7,691 nucleotides of DNA from Vulcanisaeta sp. MG_3 (GCA_001516765.1 LOCH01000018.1:1-7691); one strand, 5' to 3'; counted from the first letter of the stretch, positions 1-6,290 are shown. Program-made: numbers and translations. The notes: generated by a model from the sequence alone, not told the origin.

Positions 1-128
1 AATCCTAATGCTCAAATCCATACTCATTAATTTATGTTCCAGGTTATTTAAATGCTCATTTTGTACGGTTGCAAATATTACCTGTTACAATCAATGGTTT
101 TCCGTGGGTGGTCTACCGTAATAAAACA

Positions 129-137
129 CTTAATAAA
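129..137 (+). promoter_or_regulatory. Possible TATA box of the glycosyltransferase gene
   Basis: CTTAATAAA is centred about 27 bases before ATG 160, the spacing expected for a leaderless archaeal transcript. The surrounding 1-159 region is AT-rich and has other TATA-like stretches (26-34, 45-52, 139-148), so this choice is tentative. Nothing else was recognised in 1-159. Confidence 0.35.
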
Positions 138-159
138 CTTAAATATAAACGCCCATAGT

Positions 160-1344
160 ATGTTAGCTAGTACAATTACCTTGCTAGAGGCATTAGTTTT
201 AATAGGTACGGTGTTATGGATAACGCAATACTCAATATCAAGGAGGGCCCATGCTTATGAAAGACCATCATCAGTAAATCAACAGATTAATCAGCTACCC
301 AAGGTTTCAATAATAATCCCAGCCTATAGAGAAAAGAGACAGAGTATCGAGAAAACCCTAGACAGCCTTTCATCGCAGAATTATCCACGGAATCTCATGG
401 AAGTCTTGGTGGTCGTTGATAGGGATGACGTGCACACATTAAATGAAACATTAAAAGCTGTGGAAACGTTCCTAAATTCGTTAAATATCAAGGTGATAAT
501 CAACGAGAATGCAGGTCGTAGGCTCAAGGCCATTGCAATAAATAATGCCATGAAGCACGTTAGTGGCTCTATAGTGGGTATTTACGATGCCGACGACGTA
601 TTCCCAAGGGACCAGGTGCTCAATGCGGTGTTGCTGATGATGGAGAAGAACTACGCCGCGGTGGGTACTAGGGTCTATAGGTTTAGGAATACGGTGCTTG
701 GAAGCCTGATGTACCTGGAATCCCTGGTTTGGTATAATGCGATTGTACCATTCCTCAGGACAACCGTAAAGATAACGCCACTGTCAGGTGAGGGTTTGTT
801 CATAAGAAGGGATGTTGTTACCTCAATACCCGAGAGCTTGGCTGAGGATGCATTATTGTCGCTGGAGTTATCACGTAGGGGTTATGGGATTGGGCTCCTC
901 GATTCTTACGTGTACGAGTTAGCCCCATTAAATATAGCTAGCTTCATAAGGCAGAGGATTAGGTGGAATAAGGGTTACGCGCAGAATTTCCTGTTAATAC
1001 TTAGGCAGGGGGTTCGGGCTGGTTACGTACTTAGGATCCTCGTAATGTATGTCCTGATAGCACTACCCCCAGCCCTGTTGATAGTTTCCGCGGTGGGTTT
1101 CGCTACCGTGGTTTACATGACTATTATTGTTAAGGCATTCACCATGGATGTTATCTACCAATTAATACTGGCGATACTACTATCGGAGCTCGTGGTTTTA
1201 TACCTAATCAGGGATTACGTGCATGAAAGTATGAGTATGGGTAGAGCCTTTGTACTACTACCCATCTACTGGTTCCTACTGGGGACAGTAACAATAACAT
1301 CGCCCTTCATACCCATTAACAACTGGTTAAAAACAACGCGATAA
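160..1344 (+). CDS. Membrane-bound family 2 glycosyltransferase (processive beta-glycosyltransferase type)
   Basis: This protein (394 aa from ATG 160) probably transfers a sugar from a nucleotide-sugar donor at the inner face of the membrane to a glycan or lipid acceptor; the substrate cannot be read from sequence. One N-terminal membrane segment (about residues 5-26) precedes a GT-A domain opening with KVSIIIPAY (48-56). The hallmark residues of cellulose/hyaluronan-synthase-like GT2 enzymes are all present: Asp in VDRDD (86-90), DADD (143-146), the ED pair (229-230) and QRIRW (265-269, the QxxRW motif). Hydrophobic C-terminal segments follow at about 292-325, 331-352 and 362-385. The frame is open back to an ATG at 52, which would add 36 residues of unusual composition. 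I prefer 160 because it puts a signal-anchor-like helix at the N-terminus and has a TATA-like CTTAATAAA about 27 bases upstream. It stands alone, convergent to the ATPase unit. Family call is firm; start and substrate are not. Confidence 0.9.
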   Translation: MLASTITLLEALVLIGTVLWITQYSISRRAHAYERPSSVNQQINQLPKVSIIIPAYREKRQSIEKTLDSLSSQNYPRNLMEVLVVVDRDDVHTLNETLKAVETFLNSLNIKVIINENAGRRLKAIAINNAMKHVSGSIVGIYDADDVFPRDQVLNAVLLMMEKNYAAVGTRVYRFRNTVLGSLMYLESLVWYNAIVPFLRTTVKITPLSGEGLFIRRDVVTSIPESLAEDALLSLELSRRGYGIGLLDSYVYELAPLNIASFIRQRIRWNKGYAQNFLLILRQGVRAGYVLRILVMYVLIALPPALLIVSAVGFATVVYMTIIVKAFTMDVIYQLILAILLSELVVLYLIRDYVHESMSMGRAFVLLPIYWFLLGTVTITSPFIPINNWLKTTR

Positions 1345-1400
1345 TCCAGACTCTATGTGTATGATTATTTCGTATGCAACCGCTCACGCCTCATCTTGGT

Positions 1401-1414
1401 TAACCAAAATTATA
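1401..1414 (-). terminator. Possible T-rich termination site after the ATPase gene
   Basis: Read on the minus strand, the ATPase TAG stop is followed at once by TATAATTTTGGTTA, a T-rich stretch of the kind where archaeal polymerases terminate. It runs into a perfect 12-bp palindrome, TTGGTTAACCAA (1396-1407). The 70-bp spacer separates two convergent genes, so termination signals are expected here. The sequence alone does not prove it. Confidence 0.25.
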
Positions 1415-2494
1415 CTAAATCCTAACAACATCAACACCGGCATACTTTGGTGCAATCCTACTGGTCATTATCACTTGGTAACCAATCCTCCTTGCTACAT
1501 TATCGATAATCCTAACCACGTCATCAAGATCATCGCTCGTTAATCCAATGTCAATCCCGTCAATCAACAATACGGAACCTGGCGGCGTGAGTATTAATTG
1601 AACGATTACAGGGAGTAAAGACTTTAGTTTAAGACCTGCATGGTACATCGGCACCCACACATCGCCAACCCTGACATAACCCGAAATCCTCTTAGGGGCT
1701 GTGAAACCAGCCTTAACACCCCCAATACCTAGCTCCCTAATTAGGTTCATGACCTCGTTATAGATGCCCTCATACTCAGGCCTTGTACTTATGATTGAGA
1801 GTTGATGAACCGTGTATTGCCCGTCAGAACCAACGGAGTTTGTTGGTAGATCAACCGTCGTTTCGTAATCCCTCTTCCACCAACAAACCCTACCCTCACT
1901 TAGGTAATAGAACTTATTCTTAAGCATGTTTCTAAGGATGAACATTAATGCGTAGGCTCTCTTCGACGCATCACCATCGCATGTCATGAATGCATCCTCA
2001 TGAATAACATGTGTCGGGGTAATGCACAACCTGGCATTCACCGGATACCTCATAAAACCCTCATTACCCACCTTCTCAATAACCGCCACAACCTCATCGT
2101 TCAGACGAACCTCCTGCCTAACCCAGTAATCACTAAGCCTATAACTATAGTAATAACCAATCACCGAACCCTTACCTAACTCAAAACCGATGCTACGCCC
2201 AAGCCTCTCGCCATCCTCATCAACCTCGTAATGAACACCTACCGTAATAACCCCACTTGGATCGAGTCCATACGAAATGTCAGTCGGCTCATGAATTATC
2301 AATAAATTACCCTCAAGGACAAGCCACTCCTCACCCCTACTCTGCATCAACAACGCCAAAGCCTCCATCAAGCTAGTCTTACCTGAACCACTGCGCCCAA
2401 CAATCACGGTGTTGCCTTTGAATTCCACGGATAACCCATTACCTAACCCCTTGAATCCCTTAACCACCGCCTTCACGAGCCTCGTCATGCTCAT
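1415..2494 (-). CDS. P-loop ATPase of the SMC/RecF/AAA_21-like group, function unknown
   Basis: This 359-aa protein has the architecture of a compact ABC/SMC-class ATPase. A short N-terminal strand region leads to Walker A GRSGSGKT (residues 33-40). A glycine-containing VGSDGQYT segment lies at 221-228, a signature-like HAGLKLKS at 285-292, and a Walker B LLIDGIDIGL at 309-318. In related ATPases the Walker B Asp (here D312) is normally followed by Glu; here the position is Gly (G313), so hydrolysis may be weak or use another base. There is no long coiled coil and no nuclease or TOPRIM domain. Possible starts are TTG 2497, ATG 2494 and ATG 2488. All overlap the small upstream gene, because the first strand of the fold is encoded inside the overlap, which suggests translational coupling. 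No transmembrane segment is seen. The fold is well supported; the cellular role is unknown. Confidence 0.88.
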   Translation of the reverse strand: MSMTRLVKAVVKGFKGLGNGLSVEFKGNTVIVGRSGSGKTSLMEALALLMQSRGEEWLVLEGNLLIIHEPTDISYGLDPSGVITVGVHYEVDEDGERLGRSIGFELGKGSVIGYYYSYRLSDYWVRQEVRLNDEVVAVIEKVGNEGFMRYPVNARLCITPTHVIHEDAFMTCDGDASKRAYALMFILRNMLKNKFYYLSEGRVCWWKRDYETTVDLPTNSVGSDGQYTVHQLSIISTRPEYEGIYNEVMNLIRELGIGGVKAGFTAPKRISGYVRVGDVWVPMYHAGLKLKSLLPVIVQLILTPPGSVLLIDGIDIGLTSDDLDDVVRIIDNVARRIGYQVIMTSRIAPKYAGVDVVRI

Positions 2495-2765
2495 CAACCA
2501 AGGCGTAGGCTATTATTAAAAGACCACCCACATTACCCAGGTTAACATTGCTTACGTTAATACCGATCTGCATAATTTTACGATCACCAGCAGCAATGCC
2601 TAGCTCATTCAACGCCTTGCCCAATGCATCATCAAGCCTATTCAAGGCAACCTCAAGTTCCACGCCTCTGGTTAATTGACCGACGTTTACCGTCAGTGGT
2701 ATGAACTTCCTAACGTGTATTATCTTAACCATCAAATCTACCAACGCCTCTAAAATAAAATACAT
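2460..2765 (-). CDS. Small orphan protein, first gene of the ATPase unit
   Basis: I do not recognise this 101-aa protein. It has a basic strand-like start (VKIIHVRKFIPLTV, about residues 13-26), an amphipathic helix rich in Leu, Asn and Asp (about 37-56), further hydrophobic strand-like segments at about 65-71 and 80-88, and a charged tail rich in Glu and Gly. There are no cysteines, no membrane helix and no signal peptide. Its 3' end overlaps the ATPase reading frame by 35 bases, so the two are very likely cotranscribed and may act together. Two starts are possible: ATG 2765, with AAAAATAAAA about 30 bases upstream, or ATG 2732, with TATTTTAT about 26 bases upstream, giving 90 aa and removing a poorly patterned leader. 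A soluble adaptor or regulator of the ATPase is a guess from position only. Confidence 0.72.
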   Translation of the reverse strand: MYFILEALVDLMVKIIHVRKFIPLTVNVGQLTRGVELEVALNRLDDALGKALNELGIAAGDRKIMQIGINVSNVNLGNVGGLLIIAYALVDEHDEAREGGG

Positions 2766-2790
2766 ACCTCGTATTGAGGGACGGGTAAGG

Positions 2791-2800
2791 TTTTATTTTT
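2791..2800. promoter_or_regulatory. AT-rich box that may serve as TATA element for both divergent genes
   Basis: TTTTATTTTT lies between the divergent small gene (ATG 2765, minus) and the HIT gene (ATG 2823, plus). Its centre is about 30 bases from the first start and about 28 from the second. It is the only TATA-like block in the 57-bp spacer, so both leaderless promoters may use the same stretch in opposite directions. If the small gene starts at 2732 instead, it would have its own box at about 2754-2762. Confidence 0.5.
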
Positions 2801-2822
2801 GCAGAGCGCGTGTTAGTAAGCT

Positions 2823-3323
2823 ATGGAGGTGGTATTCACACCGTGGAGGTGGTCTTACATAAAGTCCACAAATAATAAGGAAAGCGGATGTGTATTATGT
2901 GCCTATCTACATGTCGATGATGAATTAGTAGTTTACAGGGGTAAGCGTTGTTTCATAGTCATGAATAAGTACCCATACAACATTGGGCACGTAATGGTGG
3001 TGCCCAACAGGCATGTCCCCTCAATAACAGACTTAGATAGTGAAGAATTGAGGGAATGCACAGTATTGCTAACCATGATAACGAGGGCAATAACCGAGGT
3101 CCTGGGCATTGATTATGAGGATCTCGATATTGGGATAAACATAGGCAGGGTGGCTGGAGCAGGTATTGAGGAGCACATGCACATACACATCGTGCCGAAA
3201 CCATCAACCATAACCTTTAAGGATATAGACCCAAATGCCGTTGCCGAGACCACCAAGGAAGTAGCTGCAAAACTTAGGGATGCTATTCATCGTTTCATGA
3301 AGGTACACAATATAAATGCCTAA
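2823..3323 (+). CDS. HIT-family nucleotide hydrolase/transferase (diadenosine polyphosphate type)
   Basis: This 166-aa protein carries the full histidine triad HMHIHIV (H118, H120, H122; H120 is the expected nucleophile) followed by Pro125, and the preceding Asn106 in INIG. The N-terminal PWRWSYI (7-13), a CxxC pair (C23, C26) and the NKYPYNIGHVMVVPNRH segment match the group of HIT proteins that cleave diadenosine polyphosphates or act as Ap4A phosphorylases, rather than the shorter Hint type. The expected chemistry is attack on an AMP-linked phosphate through a nucleotidyl-histidine intermediate in the cytoplasm. Length is normal for the group. ATG 2823 sits about 28 bases after the TTTTATTTTT box. 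The next gene begins 14 bases after the stop, so partial cotranscription is possible. Superfamily is certain; the exact substrate is inferred. Confidence 0.93.
   Translation: MEVVFTPWRWSYIKSTNNKESGCVLCAYLHVDDELVVYRGKRCFIVMNKYPYNIGHVMVVPNRHVPSITDLDSEELRECTVLLTMITRAITEVLGIDYEDLDIGINIGRVAGAGIEEHMHIHIVPKPSTITFKDIDPNAVAETTKEVAAKLRDAIHRFMKVHNINA
3311..3317 (+). promoter_or_regulatory. Possible TATA box of the 299-aa gene, inside the 3' end of the HIT gene
   Basis: TATAAAT is centred about 24 bases before the GTG at 3338 and overlaps the last codons of the HIT gene. It would allow independent leaderless expression of the downstream gene. A second TATATA (3329-3334) is too close to that start to serve it. 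Confidence 0.35.
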
Positions 3324-3337
3324 TTCTCTATATAGGT

Positions 3338-4237
3338 GTGCCATTTACAGCTGAGCCATTTAAGGCATTACTCACGGACATAGTGACGCCAAAGTATGTA
3401 TTTTCGCTAATGAACTCATTAAAGTGCGGTTTACTTAGTGATAAGGATTTACCCATACTAACAATGGGCACTGGTGCCAAAAGGGCTATTGTAATTACGG
3501 GCTTTTCAGTACTTGATTATAGGATAAGCAATGCCCTAATTTATATGGTATTGAGCAAATGCGTGAATAATGTCCATGCAATACCAACATTCAGTGCATC
3601 CCAATTATCCAAGTGGACCATCAAGGTAATACCCTTCGCGAACCCATGGCCCTTTTCCTCATGGGATGTGATCCGTGGCAAGGAATCATTCTACCTCCTC
3701 GATGATGATGGAATTCCCACCAGGTACGATGCGTTGACCCTCAGGAGCAAGTATTCATTAAAGCTCCATGGCTTAATAAATGAAGTAAAGCCTGAATTGA
3801 TAATAATGCTAACGGCATCCTCTGAATGGTCCATAATGACACCAAGGCCTATAAGTATTAATGGTTATGAAACTGCTGAACTAAGCCCGACTGATTTCCT
3901 AGGTCATTTTGCTCATGAGGGCTACCCAACAATAGTGATGACGATACCCCGGGAGTCAGGGCTGTATGAAATTACCCAGAGGATTATTCAATTGATTAGG
4001 GATTATAACGTGAAGTATGAGGAGATTAAACCCCTTGAGTTGGTTATTAGGGTTGATGGCGACATTAATAGCATAGCCAATATACTTAGACTCCACGGTT
4101 TTCTCATTGGTGTTGATGGTAATAAATTGATAATTAGGGCTAACGAGAAAAACCAATTCCTCCTAAACTCCCTGATAGATAATAATTTGATTGAGCATTA
4201 TTTCAACGTAGAGATTCTAGAAGTCCGTCTTCAATAA
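3338..4237 (+). CDS. Uncharacterised protein, faintly M14 peptidase/deacylase-like, without metal ligands
   Basis: This 299-aa protein is not confidently recognised. Its layout recalls the M14 carboxypeptidase/succinylglutamate-desuccinylase fold: a strand ending in IVITGFSVLD (51-60) where M14 enzymes have GxHxxE, then VIPFANPWP (97-105) where they have PxxNPDG, then ELIIMLTASSEW (153-164) where the third zinc ligand would be, and HEGYPTIVMTIPRESG (193-208) near the end of the domain. If the alignment holds, the zinc His and Glu are replaced by Ser57 and Asp60 and the third His by a non-ligand residue, making it a metal-free relative. About 65 C-terminal residues (from 234) form an extra alternating strand/helix region. 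There is no signal peptide or membrane helix. The start is GTG 3338; the next in-frame Met (residue 25) would cut the first conserved region. The gene is real by length and codon pattern; the M14 link is a weak inference. Confidence 0.8.
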   Translation: MPFTAEPFKALLTDIVTPKYVFSLMNSLKCGLLSDKDLPILTMGTGAKRAIVITGFSVLDYRISNALIYMVLSKCVNNVHAIPTFSASQLSKWTIKVIPFANPWPFSSWDVIRGKESFYLLDDDGIPTRYDALTLRSKYSLKLHGLINEVKPELIIMLTASSEWSIMTPRPISINGYETAELSPTDFLGHFAHEGYPTIVMTIPRESGLYEITQRIIQLIRDYNVKYEEIKPLELVIRVDGDINSIANILRLHGFLIGVDGNKLIIRANEKNQFLLNSLIDNNLIEHYFNVEILEVRLQ

Positions 4238-4240
4238 TAA

Positions 4241-4260
4241 CTCTGACCAACTCCTCAGAG
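4241..4260. repeat. Perfect 6-bp inverted repeat upstream of the deacetylase promoter
   Basis: CTCTGA (4241-4246) and TCAGAG (4255-4260) are exact inverted copies separated by 8 bases. The repeat starts 3 bases after the stop of the 299-aa gene and ends 5 bases before the TATA-like box of the next gene. It could be a regulator site just upstream of the BRE/TATA element, or a hairpin at the end of the upstream transcript followed by a T-rich stretch. Confidence 0.5.
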
Positions 4261-4265
4261 AAACA

Positions 4266-4276
4266 TTTAATTATTA
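4266..4276 (+). promoter_or_regulatory. TATA-like box of the deacetylase-family gene
   Basis: TTTAATTATTA, preceded by the A-rich GAAACA that could act as BRE, is centred about 31 bases before ATG 4302. This spacing favours ATG 4302 over the in-frame TTG at 4284, which lies too close to the box. Confidence 0.5.
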
Positions 4277-4301
4277 CTCTATATTGGTATATGATTTAAT
4301 T

Positions 4302-5360
4302 ATGGAGAGAATTGTGCTCTCATATTCGGATAAATACCTGAACTACAATTTCGGCGCATGGCATCCCTTTAAGCCGTATAGGGAACAGAGACTGATTGAA
4401 CTTATTAAGGAACATGATTTACTGAACACTTACGTAGACATTGTAGAACCCGAACCTGCATCAGATGAGGAATTAATGCTCGTTCACACAAGGGATTATA
4501 TAGAGTATGTAAAGAGAGCTAGCGAGACAGGTTTAGGGTACCTGGACTACGGCGATACACCAGCCTTTAAGGGTGTTCATGAGGCTGCAGCGATTAGGGT
4601 TGGTGGTACATTATTAGTTACTAAGCTTGTCAATGAGGGTAAGTACGTACATGGCTTTAATCCAGGTGGCGGTTTTCACCATGCAAAGCCCAACGAGGCT
4701 GCAGGCTTCTGTGTATACAACGATATAGCCATTGCGGTTAGATGGCTCAGGAGTCATGGGGTTAGGCGTGTGGCGATTCTCGACGTTGATGTTCACCACG
4801 CCGATGGCACCCAGGAAGTTTTCAACAATGAGGATGTCCTGCTCATATCTACCCATGGTTATGATGGACGCTTTTACCCAGGGACTGGTTGGATTGATGA
4901 GGATGGGGTTGGGCAGGGTAAGGGGCTTAAGGTGAACATACCATTACCTCCACGCACGGGAGATGATATATACTCAATAGTTATTGATGAGATCATAAAG
5001 CCCATGCTTGAGAGATACTCACCTGAATTCCTAGTTCTTCAATTCGGTGTGGATGCCCATGCAGATGATGAGTTAGGGATACTTAACTTAACCACTGCAT
5101 CATACATTAAGGTGCTTAATACGGCACATGAGGTGGCTCATAAATACTCAAATGGAAAGCTTGTACTGACAGGCGGTGGTGGCTACAATGTTTGGAATAC
5201 CGTCAAAACCTGGTTCCTAGCTATTATTCAACTCACGAATCCAGAAATGCTGAATAAATATAGTGAGTACATGGATAAGGAATCATCAACAACGCCTGGA
5301 CGGTATTACGAGGAGGCATTGTACGTAATAGATACTGTGAAGGAAAGATTTGGTTTATAG
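4302..5360 (+). CDS. Histone deacetylase superfamily amidohydrolase (AcuC / acetylpolyamine amidohydrolase type)
   Basis: This 352-aa zinc enzyme should remove acetyl groups from an amine, either an acetylated protein lysine or an acetylpolyamine. The catalytic set is complete. The substrate-loop HPFKPYR is near the N-terminus, followed by PGGGFHHA (121-128) with the paired active-site His126/His127. Zinc ligands are Asp163 and His165 in DVDVHHADGT, plus Asp251 in FGVDAHADD. Tyr295, in GGGGY (291-295), is the transition-state Tyr. One variation is HHADGT where many members have HHGDGT or HHGNGT. Length fits the prokaryotic members. The frame extends to TTG 4284, but ATG 4302 is chosen for promoter spacing and because MERIVLSYS starts directly with the first strand. 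It has its own promoter and a nearby inverted repeat, so it may be regulated apart from the genes before it. Thermophilic crenarchaea are rich in polyamines and acetylate chromatin proteins such as Alba; which substrate applies here cannot be told. Confidence 0.94.
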   Translation: MERIVLSYSDKYLNYNFGAWHPFKPYREQRLIELIKEHDLLNTYVDIVEPEPASDEELMLVHTRDYIEYVKRASETGLGYLDYGDTPAFKGVHEAAAIRVGGTLLVTKLVNEGKYVHGFNPGGGFHHAKPNEAAGFCVYNDIAIAVRWLRSHGVRRVAILDVDVHHADGTQEVFNNEDVLLISTHGYDGRFYPGTGWIDEDGVGQGKGLKVNIPLPPRTGDDIYSIVIDEIIKPMLERYSPEFLVLQFGVDAHADDELGILNLTTASYIKVLNTAHEVAHKYSNGKLVLTGGGGYNVWNTVKTWFLAIIQLTNPEMLNKYSEYMDKESSTTPGRYYEEALYVIDTVKERFGL

Positions 5361-5414
5361 CGAATGCCACGCAGTTAAAATCAATACTGATAAAACGACT
5401 TATTAGGTACATCC

Positions 5415-5425
5415 TAACCAAAATT
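5415..5425 (-). terminator. Possible T-rich termination site downstream of rpo12
   Basis: On the minus strand this reads AATTTTGGTTA, the same 11 bases found just after the ATPase gene. It lies about 53 bases past the rpo12 stop. More T runs follow at about 5391-5394 and 5377-5380 on that strand. The 117-bp spacer 5361-5477 between convergent genes holds a tiny ACCG-CTTA-CGGT hairpin and no recognisable gene. Confidence 0.2.
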
Positions 5426-5477
5426 GCTTCACCGCTTACGGTTAATTAAATGATATCTCGATTTCCTTTAGAGGGCA

Positions 5478-5720
5478 TCATTCAATATGCGCGATTCTCT
5501 TTGTTTGGAAGGACCTTATCTTAATTATTATCCTGTATCCGCAGTATGGGCAATGGATGCCTGGTGTTATCATGTCCTCAAGTGAAAATACCCTACCGCA
5601 CTTGAGGCACATATACATCTTCCTGCCGGTAACTTCGCCGCCTGCCTCGCCTTCCTCAGTTTGTGCGGGAACATTGGCTGGTGCTTCCTCACCACCTTCC
5701 TCAAAGAATTCCTCGCCCAC
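5478..5720 (-). CDS. rpo12: DNA-directed RNA polymerase subunit Rpo12 (RpoP) with acidic N-terminal extension
   Basis: The C-terminal 46 residues are a complete Rpo12/RpoP, the archaeal counterpart of eukaryotic Rpb12. This small zinc-ribbon subunit helps assemble the Rpo3/Rpo10/Rpo11 platform. Four zinc cysteines are seen: C38 and C41 in CLKC, C57 and C60 in CPYC, the second pair followed by GYRIIIKIR. The usual protein is about 45-50 aa and begins near Met35 here. This frame instead opens at GTG 5720 and adds 34 residues rich in Glu, Gly and Ala with no aromatic or structured pattern beyond one FF pair. The longer start is supported by a TATA box about 26 bases upstream, while no TATA lies upstream of Met35 and a stop codon sits just above the GTG. 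nadM ends 28 bases upstream on the same strand, and the TATA box abuts its stop. Confidence 0.93.
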   Translation of the reverse strand: MGEEFFEEGGEEAPANVPAQTEEGEAGGEVTGRKMYMCLKCGRVFSLEDMITPGIHCPYCGYRIIIKIRSFQTKRIAHIE

Positions 5721-5741
5721 GTATGGCGATTAGTTAACCCC

Positions 5742-5751
5742 TATAAATTTA
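5742..5751 (-). promoter_or_regulatory. TATA box of rpo12
   Basis: On the minus strand this reads TAAATTTATA, centred about 26 bases before GTG 5720 and overlapping the nadM stop codon. It is one of the clearest promoter elements in the window and decides the rpo12 start in favour of the extended form. Confidence 0.6.
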
Positions 5752-6270
5752 TTTTCTGATTCCTAGTATTGACCTAATTCTCTCTTCAGCATTTATCCTG
5801 CTCAATACAGGTAATACGCCAGTGGCGACTAGGCTTTGCCACGATTTATCGCCACTGGCCATCAACTCCCTAATCCTGGTACCGCTATAAACCTCCTTGT
5901 TGAAAAGTGGTGTATTTAGTACCTTAACCCCACCAAACTCCAGGCAAAGCCTCGTAAATTCATCGTTCGTATAAGCCACATCGAATGAGGGACATTGTTC
6001 ACGTACATAGGCATACCATAGGGCAGAGTCTCCCTTGGTGTCGGGTACGGCACAGTACACGACTTTATTCAGTAAATTTAGTTCCTTAAGCATTGAGTAA
6101 AGCATCTCAATCCTCTCACCAACGGTGAATGGGTTCCTCGGTGTGAATGATTCATTAGCTGAGCCAATGGCCACCACAACCTCCTCATGTCTACCCAACA
6201 ACCACTTAATGACCTCCTCATGACCCCTATGCAGTGGCTGGAACCTACCGATAAAGAGTGCCCTTGCCAC
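5749..6270 (-). CDS. nadM: Nicotinamide-nucleotide adenylyltransferase, archaeal type
   Basis: NadM joins NMN and ATP to give NAD and pyrophosphate, the last shared step of NAD synthesis and salvage in the cytoplasm (EC 2.7.7.1). This 173-aa protein shows the nucleotidyltransferase motif GRFQPLHRGH (8-17), which contains the HxGH element, and a second nucleotide-binding motif SGTRIR (129-134). Between them, SANESFTPRNPFTVGERIEM (37-56) matches the archaeal NMNAT family. Length is standard. The start is GTG 6270: the codon pair upstream ends in a stop (TGA at 6276-6274), so no longer form exists, and a TATA-like ATAAAATA lies about 25 bases upstream. It is divergent from the thioesterase gene and followed on the same strand by rpo12. 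Confidence 0.96.
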   Translation of the reverse strand: MARALFIGRFQPLHRGHEEVIKWLLGRHEEVVVAIGSANESFTPRNPFTVGERIEMLYSMLKELNLLNKVVYCAVPDTKGDSALWYAYVREQCPSFDVAYTNDEFTRLCLEFGGVKVLNTPLFNKEVYSGTRIRELMASGDKSWQSLVATGVLPVLSRINAEERIRSILGIRK

Positions 6271-6290
6271 GCATCAATACTATAAGGTGA

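Noticed and set aside
1355..1543. Short plus-strand reading frame of 62 codons
   Set aside because: It lies mostly antisense to the end of the ATPase gene, has a Cys/His/Asn-rich composition without pattern, and no promoter.
2959..3207. Minus-strand reading frame of 82 codons inside the HIT gene
   Set aside because: It mirrors the conserved HIT coding sequence; its Cys/Pro/Leu-rich product has no domain logic.
4284..4301. TTG start giving six more residues for the deacetylase
   Set aside because: It lies only about 13 bases after the TATA-like box, and ATG 4302 begins directly at the conserved first strand.
5464..5485. C-box-like AATGATG on the minus strand at the rpo12 stop, considered as a C/D box RNA
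   Set aside because: No D box (CTGA) follows at the right distance and no second C'/D' pair is visible.
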